Shown: positions 43,104 through 54,441, counted from the stretch's first letter. The stretch: DNA of 64,000 nt from Ancylobacter vacuolatus (GCF_030813595.1 NZ_JAUSUH010000011.1:62001-126000); one strand, 5' to 3'. Translations and numbers: made by a program. The notes: a model not told the origin generated them from the sequence alone.

Positions 43104-43522
43104 GCTGCCAGCGCCCCGCGCAGCTGGCCCACCAGCCGCATCGCCTGCGGCGCGCCATAGGTCTGGCGCTCGCCGCCCGCGCCCCACACCGCGCCCGGCC
43201 AGGCGGCGTCCCGCTCGAAGCGGGCGATGACATGGATGTGCAGCTGCCGCACCATATTGCCGAGCGCGGCGACGTTCAGCTTGTCGCAGGTGGTGAGGGC
43301 TTTGAGCGCCCGGCTCACCGCGTCGATCTCGCCCCACAGCGTCGCGCGGGCCTCGGAATCGAGGTCGATCAGCTCGGCGAGGCCGGGCCGGCGCGGCACC
43401 AGGATCGCCCAGGGAAAGCGCGCATCGTCCATCAGCCGCACGGTGGCGAGGGTGAGGTCGAGCACCGGGAAGCTGTCGCCCTCAAGGCGCGGGTCGAGGA
43501 CGAAGGTCGAGGCATCGCTCAT
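43100..43522 (-). CDS. HIT family nucleotide-binding protein
   Basis: 140 residues. The histidine triad reads LHIHVIAR, with the earlier segment KLNVAALGNMVRQ and a typical N-terminal PWAILVPRRPGLAELIDLD. HIT proteins hydrolyse nucleotide phosphoramidates or dinucleoside polyphosphates. The coupling to nudC suggests a shared role in nucleotide or NAD turnover, which is inference. The ATG giving MSDASTFVL is chosen as the family start; an ATG six codons upstream is possible. Confidence 0.9.
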   Translation of the reverse strand: MSDASTFVLDPRLEGDSFPVLDLTLATVRLMDDARFPWAILVPRRPGLAELIDLDSEARATLWGEIDAVSRALKALTTCDKLNVAALGNMVRQLHIHVIARFERDAAWPGAVWGAGGERQTYGAPQAMRLVGQLRGALAA

Positions 43523-43718
43523 GCTGGCGCACGCTCCCATGCCCGGCCGGACTGCGGGCGCGGGAAAGCTATAGCGCCGGGCGGGGCGCCTTTCCATCGC
43601 GGCCCGGCCGCAAACGGGGCGGATCAGCTCCCCGCAGGCGGCAATTGTCGGCCGCGGCGCCATGGCCTAGAGAGAAGGCCGCGCCCCCGTAGAACGCGCC
43701 CCGTAGAAGCAGCGTGCC

Positions 43719-45898
<2,180 letters not shown>

Positions 45899-45928
45899 TG
45901 GGCAGGTGTCCGTGCCAGAGAGGTTCCG

Positions 45929-47092
45929 ATGATCACATTGTCCCGCCGCGCTCTGCTCGCGTCCACCCTTCTGCCGCTCGGCGCCGCGCTGGCGCCGGCC
46001 CGCGCGCAAAGCGCGCCGGATTTCGGCAAGGTGGCGCCGCCGATCTTCAGCGCGCTGGCCAAGGCGAACGACATTCCCGGCCTTGTCGTCGGCATCACCC
46101 GCAAGGGCGAGCACGAAATCCTCGCCATCGGCCAGACCGCCCGCACGGGCGGGCAGCCGGTGGATGGCGATACGCTGTTCGAGCTGGGATCGGTGAGCAA
46201 GACTTTCATCGTGGCGCTGGCCGCGCTGGCGGCGGAACGCGGGCAGCTCGATCTCAATGCGCCTCTGGAAAAGGTGGCGCAGCGGCTCACCGGCACCGCC
46301 TTCGGCGCGCTCACCCCGCTCGATCTCGCCACCCATGCCACGGGCGGCATGCCGCTGCAGCTTCCCGACAGCATCCGCAACGAGAAGGAACTGGTCGAGT
46401 GGCTCGCCGCCTGGAAACCGGCCGCGCCGCCGGCGACGCGCCGGGCCTATTCCAATATCAGCATCGGCGTGCTCGGCCTTGTCACCGCCACCGCGCTCGG
46501 CGTCAGCTTCCCCCGCGCGGCGCAGCGCGACCTGTTCCCGCTGCTCGGGCTGAACAGCACCTATATCGACGTTCCCGAGGATGCGATGGCGCGCTATGCC
46601 ATGGGCACCACCAAGGACAACAAGCCGGCCCGCCTCACCCCGGGCCTGCTGGGCCCGGAAGCCTATGGCGTGAAGTCCACCGCGCTCGACATGCTCACCT
46701 TCCTCGACGCCAATATGGGCGTCGGCACGGTGGAGCCTGACATGGCCCGGGCGCTGGCCCGCACCCATACCGGCTATTTCGAGACCAAGAGCTATGTGCA
46801 GGAGATGGTCTGGGAACGCTATCCCTGGCCGGTCGGGCGCGACCGGCTGCTCGCCGGCAATTCGGCCGACATGGCGATGAAGCCGCAGCCCATCACCCGG
46901 CTCGACCCGCCCTCCCCGCCGGCGCCGGCGAGCTTCATCAACAAGACCGGCTCAACCAATGGCTTCGGCAGCTATGTGGTGATGCTGCCGGCGGAAAAGC
47001 TCGGCATCGTCGTGCTCGCCAACCGGAACTATCCGAACGAGGAGCGGGTAAAGGCGGTCTACGCGCTGGTGGAAGGGCTGCGGGGGGCGTGA
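45929..47092 (+). CDS. Class C beta-lactamase (AmpC-like)
   Basis: 387 residues. The N-terminus has a twin-arginine-like signal (LSRRALLASTLLPLGAALA) with cleavage after RAQ. Class C motifs are all present: S88-V-S-K91, Y173-S-N175 and K338-T-G340, with GTVHAGxx-type features absent as expected. It is a periplasmic serine hydrolase that should open beta-lactams. No ampR-type regulator is adjacent. It lies about 30 bp after pip and ends convergently with a glycosyltransferase. Genes like this are chromosomal in many soil alphaproteobacteria. Confidence 0.93.
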   Translation: MITLSRRALLASTLLPLGAALAPARAQSAPDFGKVAPPIFSALAKANDIPGLVVGITRKGEHEILAIGQTARTGGQPVDGDTLFELGSVSKTFIVALAALAAERGQLDLNAPLEKVAQRLTGTAFGALTPLDLATHATGGMPLQLPDSIRNEKELVEWLAAWKPAAPPATRRAYSNISIGVLGLVTATALGVSFPRAAQRDLFPLLGLNSTYIDVPEDAMARYAMGTTKDNKPARLTPGLLGPEAYGVKSTALDMLTFLDANMGVGTVEPDMARALARTHTGYFETKSYVQEMVWERYPWPVGRDRLLAGNSADMAMKPQPITRLDPPSPPAPASFINKTGSTNGFGSYVVMLPAEKLGIVVLANRNYPNEERVKAVYALVEGLRGA

Positions 47093-47103
47093 TGCAGGGG
47101 CCC

Positions 47104-48024
47104 TTAGAGCCCTGTCTGGTCGGCGAGTTCGCGCCGCCGGCTGCGAACAAGCCCTCGCCACACAGCTCCCATGGCCTCCTTCACCCCGTTGACCGGGCTC
47201 AGCGCGATAACGTGTAGCGCTGCAATGGTGAGGGAAACCGGCGTTCGAAGGGATTTGAGAGTCATGCAATGGCGAAAGAAATAGTACTGCTGGTCCGCAG
47301 CCGATACTTGGCCCTTGGTTAGCTTAAACCACTCGACCGTCGCCAGGTATCCCTTTTTCTGCAAGCTAACCCGGTCTGGATTATCACCCAGGATGTAATC
47401 CGACAGGGCTTGGTGCTGATAGACAAGCGGAACGCCGGCCTGCTGCAATCTCAACACGAAATCCCAGTCTTGATGCCGCTTCAGGCCCGCTCTGAATCCA
47501 ATCTCTTTCGCCCGCGCTGCAGGGACGATGAGGGTAGATGTCTGGAGCGCACCACCTTCGCGAAGCAGAAACGTGCTCAAGGACCTGTCGAGGTCCGGCG
47601 GCCTCGCGTTGCAGAGCCTCCTCCCGCCCTTCCGAACCAGCATGCAATTGGAAGCGAAGAAGGATCCGTGATGATCGGCGTCGACATCAAGCTGTGTTTC
47701 CAGCTTGGTCGGGTACCACAGGTCGTCTGCATCGATAAAGGCGATCAGTGTGCCCTGCGCCGCATCTATACCGGTGTTGCGAGCGACGGAGCCGCCGCTA
47801 TTCCTTGAATGATCGATGATGCTTATGTTCCCGCCGAGCTGAGCAAGTGCAGAGATTTCCGGCCTGCCAGCGCCGCTGTCATTCACCAGAATGATTTCAA
47901 ACGCCGGCCATGTCTGGTCCAGCACGCTCTGCAACGAAGCTCGTATGATTTGCACAGGCTCTCGGTAAACGGTCATGACCACCGTAACGAAAGGCCGCCC
48001 GGGATTATTTGCCAATGCAGACAT
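47104..48024 (-). CDS. GT2 family glycosyltransferase
   Basis: About 306 residues. GT-A fold: VTVVMTVYREPVQIIRASLQ, then SVLDQTWPAFEIILVNDSG, and the D-x-D region IAFIDADDLWYPTKLE. A QDWDFVLRLQQAG acceptor-site motif follows. A membrane-associated tail is possible from SLTIAALHVIALSP. The GC content is lower than its neighbours. The ATG at 48024 is used, because the longer frame begins with a TTG and no better Shine-Dalgarno. It probably acts on a surface glycan together with the methyltransferase-like gene upstream; both look like late arrivals. Confidence 0.88.
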   Translation of the reverse strand: MSALANNPGRPFVTVVMTVYREPVQIIRASLQSVLDQTWPAFEIILVNDSGAGRPEISALAQLGGNISIIDHSRNSGGSVARNTGIDAAQGTLIAFIDADDLWYPTKLETQLDVDADHHGSFFASNCMLVRKGGRRLCNARPPDLDRSLSTFLLREGGALQTSTLIVPAARAKEIGFRAGLKRHQDWDFVLRLQQAGVPLVYQHQALSDYILGDNPDRVSLQKKGYLATVEWFKLTKGQVSAADQQYYFFRHCMTLKSLRTPVSLTIAALHVIALSPVNGVKEAMGAVWRGLVRSRRRELADQTGL

Positions 48025-48041
48025 CAATATTCTCAAATATA

Positions 48042-48815
48042 TCAGATAAACAGTAACATTCTGTATTTATTCGTCATTATGATAAACTGAAACGACATTC
48101 CAAATATGCACTTCACGAAGAATTCTACATTTGCCTCTCGAAGCATATTCATCACCTCAGCGATCGTCTCTTTTTCGCCTGGTCGCTCCGCGTCATCGAA
48201 AACGATGATGAACTCCCGCCCGGCCATTCGTTCGATCATCGGACCGGCGCCCCAACGTGAGCGGTGCGGCGCTCCGATCGGTCCGTCGACAATCAGGACG
48301 TCGGCGTCAAAGGAATCCAGCGCCGTCACGGGAAATCCCTTGGCAATATGGCCCCGAAATGAAATCTCTTCCAAATCGATGAGCCTGACTTCATGGCGCA
48401 CGGATGCGCTGACCGAAGAAGCCCAGGCCGCATCATGCTCAATCGTGAGCACAGAGAACGGCTGGACATCCCGCATGCTGTCCAGGAATATAGACGATTG
48501 ACCTGCGCCCAGCTCGGCAATACGTGTCGGTTTCCCATCCCGAACGATTCGATAGATGACATAAAGCAGGCTGTAGTTCGCCGCGGCCGCCACAGGCAAA
48601 GGTATATACTTAAAACTATGAAAATTTACTATATGATTTAATATATTTTGATAGTAAATTTCTCTCTGAAGTTGAAGGCCTGTGAAATTGGCAATTTTTA
48701 GTTTTAATTTCGAAGAGTATCCAACAAAATCACGAATATTGGAAAGAGACCGCGGATCGAGGCCATCCGAGCTAATGTGGGCCACGGAAACACTTCCCTT
48801 GCAAAAACGGCTCAT
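48042..48815 (-). CDS. Class I SAM methyltransferase-like protein, AT-rich
   Basis: 257 residues. A Rossmann-type core shows RIAELGAGQSSIFLDSMRD as motif I, LTIEHDAAW as motif II, and the later DADVLIVDGPIGAPHRSRW and FIIVFDDAERPG. The latter resemble the Methyltransf_24-type fold, but the catalytic role is unproven. The gene is markedly richer in A/T than anything else here apart from 18103-18918, consistent with lateral transfer. It lies 17 bp upstream of the GT2 gene on the same strand, so the two probably form an operon for a surface polysaccharide. Confidence 0.72.
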   Translation of the reverse strand: MSRFCKGSVSVAHISSDGLDPRSLSNIRDFVGYSSKLKLKIANFTGLQLQREIYYQNILNHIVNFHSFKYIPLPVAAAANYSLLYVIYRIVRDGKPTRIAELGAGQSSIFLDSMRDVQPFSVLTIEHDAAWASSVSASVRHEVRLIDLEEISFRGHIAKGFPVTALDSFDADVLIVDGPIGAPHRSRWGAGPMIERMAGREFIIVFDDAERPGEKETIAEVMNMLREANVEFFVKCIFGMSFQFIIMTNKYRMLLFI

Positions 48816-48969
48816 TACAGGGCGCTGTCATCGCACAAGCTTGACACAGGGGATAGCGTTTATCTAGCTTGATCACCCCGCGCACAGGTGCGTTTCGTCG
48901 CCTTTGAAATAGTGCCGTCCAGCCCCGCCGATCGAGGCATCACCGGGAGAGCCTGCGCTCGGTGGCCGT

Positions 48970-50358
48970 TCACGCCCCCCTGGCGGGCGCACCGCTCAGC
49001 CTTATGAAGGGCACGCCGACCAGCAGCACGCCGACGCCGACCAGAGCGCCATAGCCGGTATAGGCGATGCTGGCATACAGCAGATAGGCGCAGGTGAGAC
49101 AGAACAGCGCCGGGGTCAGCGGGTAGAGCGGCGCGCGGAAGCGGTCGGTCCGGCCACTCTCGCGCGTGCGGAGAATGAAGAACGACACCCCGACCAGCAG
49201 CAGGAAGAACCAGAACACCGGGGCGGTATATTCCACCATCGCCTGGAAGCCGACGCGCGTGCTGGCGCCGAACACGACAAGCGCCAGCGCGATGGCGCTC
49301 TGGGCGAGAATGGCGTTCACCGGCATGTTGCTGCGCTCCTCCCACAGGCCGATGCGACCGAGAAGCGGCAGTTCCCGCCCCAGCGAGTAATAGAGCCGGG
49401 CCCCGGTGAAGATGGTGGCGTTCATCGTGCTCAGCGCGGCAAAGCACACCAGCAGCGCCACCGCCAGCGAGGCGCCGGGCCCGAAGAGCTGGTGCAGCGT
49501 GTCGGCCGCCACCACGTCGCTGGCGCGCAGCCCTTCGAGGCCGAGAACGTTGAGATAGGCGAGATTGATGAGGAAATACAAAGCGGTAATGATCGCGACG
49601 CTCGTCACCAGCACGCGCGGCATGTTGCGGCGCACATTCTTCATTTCGCCCGAGAGATAGGCCACCTCGTTCCAGCCGCCATAGGTCAGCAGGATCAGAA
49701 CCATCGCCAGCCCGAACGCGCCGCTGGCCGAGCCGGCGTCCGGTGCCGGGGCGAGTGTCGGGGCGCTGCCCAGCGCCAGGCCGAAGCCGGAGACAAGGAC
49801 GATGGCGAGGATGATGAGGACAGTGAAGACAATCTGCAGCGTGCGGCTCTGCTTCGATCCGGTCAGGTTGATGGCGGTGAAGACCAGGATCGCCCCCGCC
49901 GCATAGAGTGCCGAGCCCCAGGGCCCGAGCGGCAGGATACCCTGCGCGTAGTCGCCGAACACGAAGGCCACCGCCGCGATGGCGCCGGTCTGGATCACGG
50001 TGAGCCGGGCCCAGGCGAAAAGCAGCGCCACCGGCCGCCCAAGCGCCCGGCGCAGATAATGATACTCGCCGCCGGCATGGGGATAGGCCGAGCCGAGTTC
50101 GGCATAGACGAAGGCGCCGATCAGCGTGACGGCGCCGCCGATCAGCCAGAAGGCGACAAAGGCCCATTCGCTCGACACGTTGAGGGCGACGATCTGCGGG
50201 GTGCGGAAAATGCCGATGCCGACCACGATGCCGACCAGCATGGCGATGCCGTCGAGCGCCGACAGGCTCGACGTCGGGGTGCCCTGCGGCCCGCCCCGCG
50301 CCGCCAAAGCGGGGTCGGCAGCCACGGCGGAATCGCGCGCAATCGCGAGGGGCTTCAC
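48970..50358 (-). CDS. APC family amino acid permease
   Basis: 462 residues, about twelve membrane helices. The APC unwound-helix motif is IAMLVGIVVGIGIFRTPQIV, with the consensus AYPHAGGEYHYLRRALG and the TYGGWNEVAYLSGEMKN and IFTGARLYYSLGRE segments of the LAT/AspT-like branch. The GTG start has GGAG upstream and gives VKPLAIARD, after which a 30-residue cytoplasmic region precedes the first helix. Substrate unknown. It stands alone on this strand. Confidence 0.9.
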   Translation of the reverse strand: MKPLAIARDSAVAADPALAARGGPQGTPTSSLSALDGIAMLVGIVVGIGIFRTPQIVALNVSSEWAFVAFWLIGGAVTLIGAFVYAELGSAYPHAGGEYHYLRRALGRPVALLFAWARLTVIQTGAIAAVAFVFGDYAQGILPLGPWGSALYAAGAILVFTAINLTGSKQSRTLQIVFTVLIILAIVLVSGFGLALGSAPTLAPAPDAGSASGAFGLAMVLILLTYGGWNEVAYLSGEMKNVRRNMPRVLVTSVAIITALYFLINLAYLNVLGLEGLRASDVVAADTLHQLFGPGASLAVALLVCFAALSTMNATIFTGARLYYSLGRELPLLGRIGLWEERSNMPVNAILAQSAIALALVVFGASTRVGFQAMVEYTAPVFWFFLLLVGVSFFILRTRESGRTDRFRAPLYPLTPALFCLTCAYLLYASIAYTGYGALVGVGVLLVGVPFIRLSGAPARGA

Positions 50359-50426
50359 GGAGCACTCTCCAGTTTCTAACGGGGAATAGCGGCGCCGGGC
50401 CGCCGGCAGGCGCGCGCCGGCACGAG

Positions 50427-50464
50427 GCGCGCCAGGACGAGGCGCGCCCGAACATGGCGCGCCG
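50427..50464. repeat. Short tandem 15-bp repeat with GGCGCGCC
   Basis: Three GGCGCGCC palindromes at 50427, 50442 and 50457, in units of 15 bp (CACGA/GACGA/AACAT before each). It lies in the gap before the APC permease gene. A low-complexity expansion; no function is suggested. Confidence 0.55.
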
Positions 50465-50516
50465 GAACAGCCGGGCGGCGCGGGAGCCGCCGCCCGGGAG
50501 CGCGCGGGGGGGGGCC

Positions 50517-51419
50517 TCAGCTGCGGATGGCGGTCCAGTTCCGCACCGGACCGTCCGAGGCGGTGCCCGAGAGGCTGTTGCCGACCACGGCGCCGACATA
50601 ATCGATACCGCCGGCGGTGAAGTGCAGTTCCTTGCCGACCACGCGGCCCTTCTCGATCGGCGTGCCACCGAGGTCGCCGGTGACCTTCTGGTAGGTCTGC
50701 TCCAGCCGCAGCGGCTGCTCGCCGAGGCGCCAGTCGCCCTCCACCTTGGCCGGCACGATCCACATCAGCGCCGTGCACCACTGGCTGCAGTTATCGTCGA
50801 GGCGGTCGACCCGGTCGGCCTCCCAGTCGCCCATGGCGAAACTGTTGGAGACCACGCGGGTGCCGGGCTCAAGTTCGAGAATCTGCGGGCGCAGGCGCTC
50901 GTTCAGCTCCGGCAGCAGGAACAGGGTGAGCACCTGCGCCTTGGAGAAATCGGTCTCGAAGATATCGGCCTGCTCGAAGGTCGCGCGGTCGGCGACGCCG
51001 GACGACTCGGCCCGCCGCTTGGCCAGCGTCACCATGTCGGGATTATACTCGATGCCATGGGCGCGCAGGCCGCGCTGCGCCGCCGCGATCACGGTGCGCC
51101 CATCGCCGGAGCCGAGATCGATCAGGTAGTCCTGCGGGCCGACCGCCGCCATGTCGAGCATGCGCTCGACCAGGCTGTCGGGCGTCGGCACCCACACCAC
51201 ATCCTTGCCGGGCTGGCCGGATTTGGGATCGTAGCCCTCCGCCGCCGGGGCGATGATATCAGGCGGGGCGGCGGCCGGCGGCGGGGCGAGGGCCGGGGGC
51301 GCCGTCTGCGCCAGTGCCGGAGTGGCCAGGGCGAGAGCCCCGGTGGACATCACCACCGCGATGGCGCCCGCCAGAAGGCCGGAACGCGGCACACGTCGTG
51401 ACACGCGCCTCGGCGTCAC
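50517..51419 (-). CDS. Exported class I SAM-dependent methyltransferase
   Basis: About 300 residues. An N-terminal signal peptide (RSGLLAGAIAVVMSTGALAL, cleavage after ALAQ) is followed by a Pro/Ala-rich stretch and a methyltransferase domain: DVVWVPTPDSLVERMLDMA, motif I YLIDLGSGDGRTVIAAAQRG and GIEYNPDMV, then FLLPELNERLRPQ. SAM-dependent enzymes in the periplasm are unusual, but this signal-peptide form recurs in Hyphomicrobiales. The start is uncertain: GTG 51419 or 51404 fit a signal peptide, while TTG 51491 is preceded by an excellent AAGGAGAGG and would add 24 residues. TTGATAC repeats lie upstream. Confidence 0.75.
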   Translation of the reverse strand: MTPRRVSRRVPRSGLLAGAIAVVMSTGALALATPALAQTAPPALAPPPAAAPPDIIAPAAEGYDPKSGQPGKDVVWVPTPDSLVERMLDMAAVGPQDYLIDLGSGDGRTVIAAAQRGLRAHGIEYNPDMVTLAKRRAESSGVADRATFEQADIFETDFSKAQVLTLFLLPELNERLRPQILELEPGTRVVSNSFAMGDWEADRVDRLDDNCSQWCTALMWIVPAKVEGDWRLGEQPLRLEQTYQKVTGDLGGTPIEKGRVVGKELHFTAGGIDYVGAVVGNSLSGTASDGPVRNWTAIRS

Positions 51420-51444
51420 GATCAATGCATGACTATCTCTTCTA

Positions 51445-51470
51445 TTGATACAATTTGATACAGTTGATTC
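51445..51470. repeat. TTGATAC direct repeats upstream of the exported methyltransferase
   Basis: TTGATAC at 51445-51451 and 51455-51461 and TTGATTC at 51464-51470, spaced about one helical turn; a further TTGATAC lies at 51508-51514. Phased direct repeats in an AT-rich control region suggest a regulator site. No regulator is known. Confidence 0.5.
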
Positions 51471-51762
51471 GTCGTCGATTGCCCGTAACAACTTACCTCT
51501 CCTTCGGTTGATACTTGACTTGTCGACCTCTATTGCGACTTTCCGTTTGGGTAACATTCTAGATTGTCACGTACCACTCAATTAACGTTGAGGAATTTTA
51601 GTTCACAACGGTTTGAGGTCAGGCTTTACGGATGGCGCCAGTGCCCTAGACCGTGCGCCGCCCACATTGGAGAAGGCGCGCGCGGCAGCGGACGGACCGC
51701 CATCGCGTGGCCGTGCTTTCCCGCCTCTTGCATCCCCCGCGCATCTGGACGATATAGGCGGC

Positions 51763-51857
51763 GGGAGGTTGGCGGTGGACGAGCCACTCGCCAACCGGGT
51801 CAGGTCCGGAAGGAAGCAGCCCCAACGAGCCCGGATCGGGTCTCTGTCCAGCCTCCC
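51763..51857 (+). ncRNA. ffs: 4.5S RNA, signal recognition particle RNA
   Basis: The diagnostic S-domain sequence GGTCAGGTCCGGAAGGAAGC with the GGAA tetraloop and the asymmetric loop is intact, within a hairpin closed by GGGAGG (51763) and CCTCCC (51857). It forms the RNA of the signal recognition particle with Ffh. The ffs-dnaX-ybaB order is the usual alphaproteobacterial arrangement. The 5' and 3' ends are set from the outer stem and could shift by a few nt. Confidence 0.95.
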
Positions 51858-51884
51858 ACCCTCTTCCAGCGCTGATGCCCTGAG

Positions 51885-51910
51885 AGCCCGCACCCTGCGG
51901 GCTGTCCTCT
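51885..51910 (+). terminator. Probable terminator after ffs
   Basis: Arms AGCCCGC (51885-51891) and GCGGGCT (51897-51903) with a 5-nt loop, then GTCCTCTT. The T-tract is short, but the position, 28 nt after the 4.5S RNA, fits. Confidence 0.55.
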
Positions 51911-52040
51911 TGGTGCGCGTGGCCGGCGCATGAGCGCCTCCCGCCGCCTCCCCCTTTGCCGATTTTTCCCCACCCGGCCGGCGGCGCGGTTGCCCTATGG
52001 GTGCTGCGCGATGATATGAAGGGGCCAGCAGCGAGGGACC

Positions 52041-54050
52041 ATGAGCGCGGACAGCCCTGATTTTCCGGCGACAGCGGACGACGCCCGCGATGTCGACGCC
52101 CGCGATGTCGACGCCCCCTTGGGCTTCGACCTTGGCGCCGTGCCGGCCGTGCCCGCTGCCGTGCCGGCCGCCGCCACCCCCTATCGCGTGCTCGCCCGCA
52201 AATACCGGCCGCAGACCTTCGCCGACCTGATCGGCCAGGAGGCGATGGTCCGCACGTTGAGCAACGCCTTCACCTCCGGGCGCATCGCGCAGGCCTATAT
52301 CCTCACCGGCGTGCGCGGCGTCGGCAAGACCACCACCGCTCGCATCCTCGCCCGCGCTCTCAATTACGAGCCGGCGGACGGCCCGGTCGGCGGCGGGCAG
52401 CCGACGCTCGACATGCCGGTGCTCGGCCGCCATTGCCGCGACATCATCGAGAGCCGCCATGTCGACGTGCAGGAAATGGACGCCGCGTCCAATACCGGCA
52501 TCGGCGATATCCGCGAGATCATCGAGGCGGCGCGCTACAAGCCGGTGCTGGCGCGCTACAAGGTCTTCATCATCGACGAAGTGCACATGCTCTCCACGGC
52601 GGCCTTCAACGGGCTGCTGAAGACGCTGGAAGAGCCGCCCGAGCATGTGAAGTTCATCTTCGCCACCACCGAAATCCGCAAGGTGCCGGTGACGGTGCTC
52701 TCGCGCACCCAGCGCTTCGATTTGCGCCGGGTCGAGGCCGGCGTGCTGGCGCGCCACCTGCACGGCATCTGCACGGCGGAGGGCGTGAACATCGACGCCG
52801 AGGCGCTGAGCCTCATCGCCCGCGCGGCGGAAGGCTCGGTGCGCGACGCGCTCTCGCTGCTCGACCAGGCGATCGCCCATTCCGGCGGGCAGGCGACCGG
52901 CGGCATGGTGCATGGCGAGCAGGTGCGGGCGCTGCTCGGCCTCGCCGATCGCGGCCGGGTCATCGACCTGTTCGAGGCGCTGATGAAGGGCGACATCGCG
53001 AAGGCGCTGACTGAGCTGCGCGAACAGTATGATTCCGGCGCCGACCCGGCGGTGGTGATCGCCGACCTCGCCGAGTTCACCCACCTCGTCACACGGATGA
53101 AGATCCTGCCCGAGACCGGCGACGACGCCGCTTTGGTGGAGGCCGAGCGCATGCGCGGGCGCGATTTCGCCCGCGGCCTGTCGATGCGGGTGCTCTCGCG
53201 CGCCTGGCAGATGCTGACCAAGGGGCTCACCGAGGTGCAGCAGGCGGCAAAGCCGATGCAGGCAGCGGAAATGGTGCTGGTGCGCCTCGCCTATGCCAGC
53301 GACCTGCCGACCCCGGACGAAGCGCTGCGCCGCCTGCGCGACGGCGCGCCCGAGGCGCCCGCCGGCCGGCCTTCCGGCGGCGCAAGCATGGGCGGTGGCT
53401 CGGGCGGTGGCGGCTCGGCGATGGCCGCAATGGCCCCGCGCAGCTATGCCGCGCCGGTCTCCGTCCCCGTCTCGGCTCCCTCGGCCGCCCCCAGCGCGGC
53501 GAGCCATCTCTCGGTCGCCTCCCGCAGCGCCCCGCGCCCGGCCGCGCCGGCCGTTTCGCCGGCGGCAGCGCCCGCCCCCGCCCCGGGCCTCGCCGTGGCG
53601 ACCTTCGAGGATCTCGTCGCGCTCGCCGCCGCCCGGCGCGACCTCAAGCTCAAATTCGCGCTGGAGAACCATCTGCGACTGGTCGACTTCGAGGATGGAA
53701 GGCTGGAAGTGGCGCTGGCCCCCGGCGGCTCGCCCAATCTGATCCAGGAACTGCAGTCGAAGATTTCCGAATGGACGGGAAAACGCTGGCTGGTCGCCCT
53801 GTCGCGCGAGGAGGGCGAGCCCACTCTGGCCGAGAAGGCCGCCGCCCAGCGCCACGCGATGATGACCGGCGTGCGCGCCGACCCGTTGGTGGCGGCGGCG
53901 CTGGCCCGCTTTCCCGGCGCCTCGATCGTCGATGTGCGTTCGCTCGCAACCGAAGAGCCTGCCGGCGCCTTCACCACCGATACCAACGACGCCGATCTGA
54001 TGGCCGCCCGCGATGACGGGCCGGGCGCGGACGACGAGATCGAATTCTGA
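52041..54050 (+). CDS. dnaX: DNA polymerase III subunit gamma/tau
   Basis: 669 residues. Clamp-loader ATPase. Walker A is LTGVRGVGKTTTARIL (about 89-104), Walker B is FIIDEVHMLS, and sensor 1 is FIFATTEIRKVP. The SRC motif reads LSRTQRFDLRR, with Thr instead of Cys. The zinc module of E. coli DnaX is missing: only LGRHCRDIIESRHVDVQEMD, with one cysteine, is found at that place, as in other Hyphomicrobiales. A Pro/Ala/Ser linker (450-545) separates the ATPase from the tau-like C-terminus (FEDLVALAAARRDLKLKFAL). The N-terminal 45 residues include DARDV repeats. ybaB follows in 14 bp. Confidence 0.96.
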   Translation: MSADSPDFPATADDARDVDARDVDAPLGFDLGAVPAVPAAVPAAATPYRVLARKYRPQTFADLIGQEAMVRTLSNAFTSGRIAQAYILTGVRGVGKTTTARILARALNYEPADGPVGGGQPTLDMPVLGRHCRDIIESRHVDVQEMDAASNTGIGDIREIIEAARYKPVLARYKVFIIDEVHMLSTAAFNGLLKTLEEPPEHVKFIFATTEIRKVPVTVLSRTQRFDLRRVEAGVLARHLHGICTAEGVNIDAEALSLIARAAEGSVRDALSLLDQAIAHSGGQATGGMVHGEQVRALLGLADRGRVIDLFEALMKGDIAKALTELREQYDSGADPAVVIADLAEFTHLVTRMKILPETGDDAALVEAERMRGRDFARGLSMRVLSRAWQMLTKGLTEVQQAAKPMQAAEMVLVRLAYASDLPTPDEALRRLRDGAPEAPAGRPSGGASMGGGSGGGGSAMAAMAPRSYAAPVSVPVSAPSAAPSAASHLSVASRSAPRPAAPAVSPAAAPAPAPGLAVATFEDLVALAAARRDLKLKFALENHLRLVDFEDGRLEVALAPGGSPNLIQELQSKISEWTGKRWLVALSREEGEPTLAEKAAAQRHAMMTGVRADPLVAAALARFPGASIVDVRSLATEEPAGAFTTDTNDADLMAARDDGPGADDEIEF

Positions 54051-54064
54051 CACAGGAGTCCCGG

Positions 54065-54385
54065 ATGAAAGACCTTCTCGGCATCATGTCCAAGGTGAAG
54101 GAGATGCAGTCCAAGATGGAGCAGCTCCAGGCGGAGCTGGAAGCCATCGAGGTCGAGGGCGCGGCCGGCGGCGGCATGGTCACGGTGCGCCTCTCCGCCA
54201 AGGGCGCGCTGAAGGCGATCCATGTCGACCCCAGCCTGCTCAACCCCGAGGAAGCGGAAATCCTCGAAGACCTGATCGTCGCCGCCCATGCCGATGCCCG
54301 CGCCAAGGGCGATCGCATCGTGCAGGAAAAGACCCAGGCAATCACCGCCGGCCTGCCGATCCCGCCCGGCATGAAGCTGTTCTGA
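54065..54385 (+). CDS. YbaB/EbfC nucleoid-associated protein
   Basis: 106 residues, a complete YbaB domain: KDLLGIMSKVKEMQSKMEQL, then EGAAGGGMVTVRLSAKGALK and IHVDPSLLNPEEAEILEDLI. Dimeric DNA-binding protein of the nucleoid. It normally stands between dnaX and recR; recR is not found downstream here, and the gene is instead followed by the poly-G/C block. Confidence 0.95.
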   Translation: MKDLLGIMSKVKEMQSKMEQLQAELEAIEVEGAAGGGMVTVRLSAKGALKAIHVDPSLLNPEEAEILEDLIVAAHADARAKGDRIVQEKTQAITAGLPIPPGMKLF

Positions 54386-54418
54386 GACGGGCGCCGCGCG
54401 ACTTCGAGGGCGACGGCT

Positions 54419-54441
54419 CCCTCTCCCCGTGGGGGAGAGGG
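54419..54441. repeat. REP-like hairpin, family C
   Basis: CCCTCTCCCC-GTG-GGGGAGAGGG, a 10-bp-arm hairpin. Two related copies lie at 54681-54703 and 54746-54766. Such CTCTCCCC hairpins are a common intergenic repeat. This one may also end the dnaX-ybaB transcript. Confidence 0.75.
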
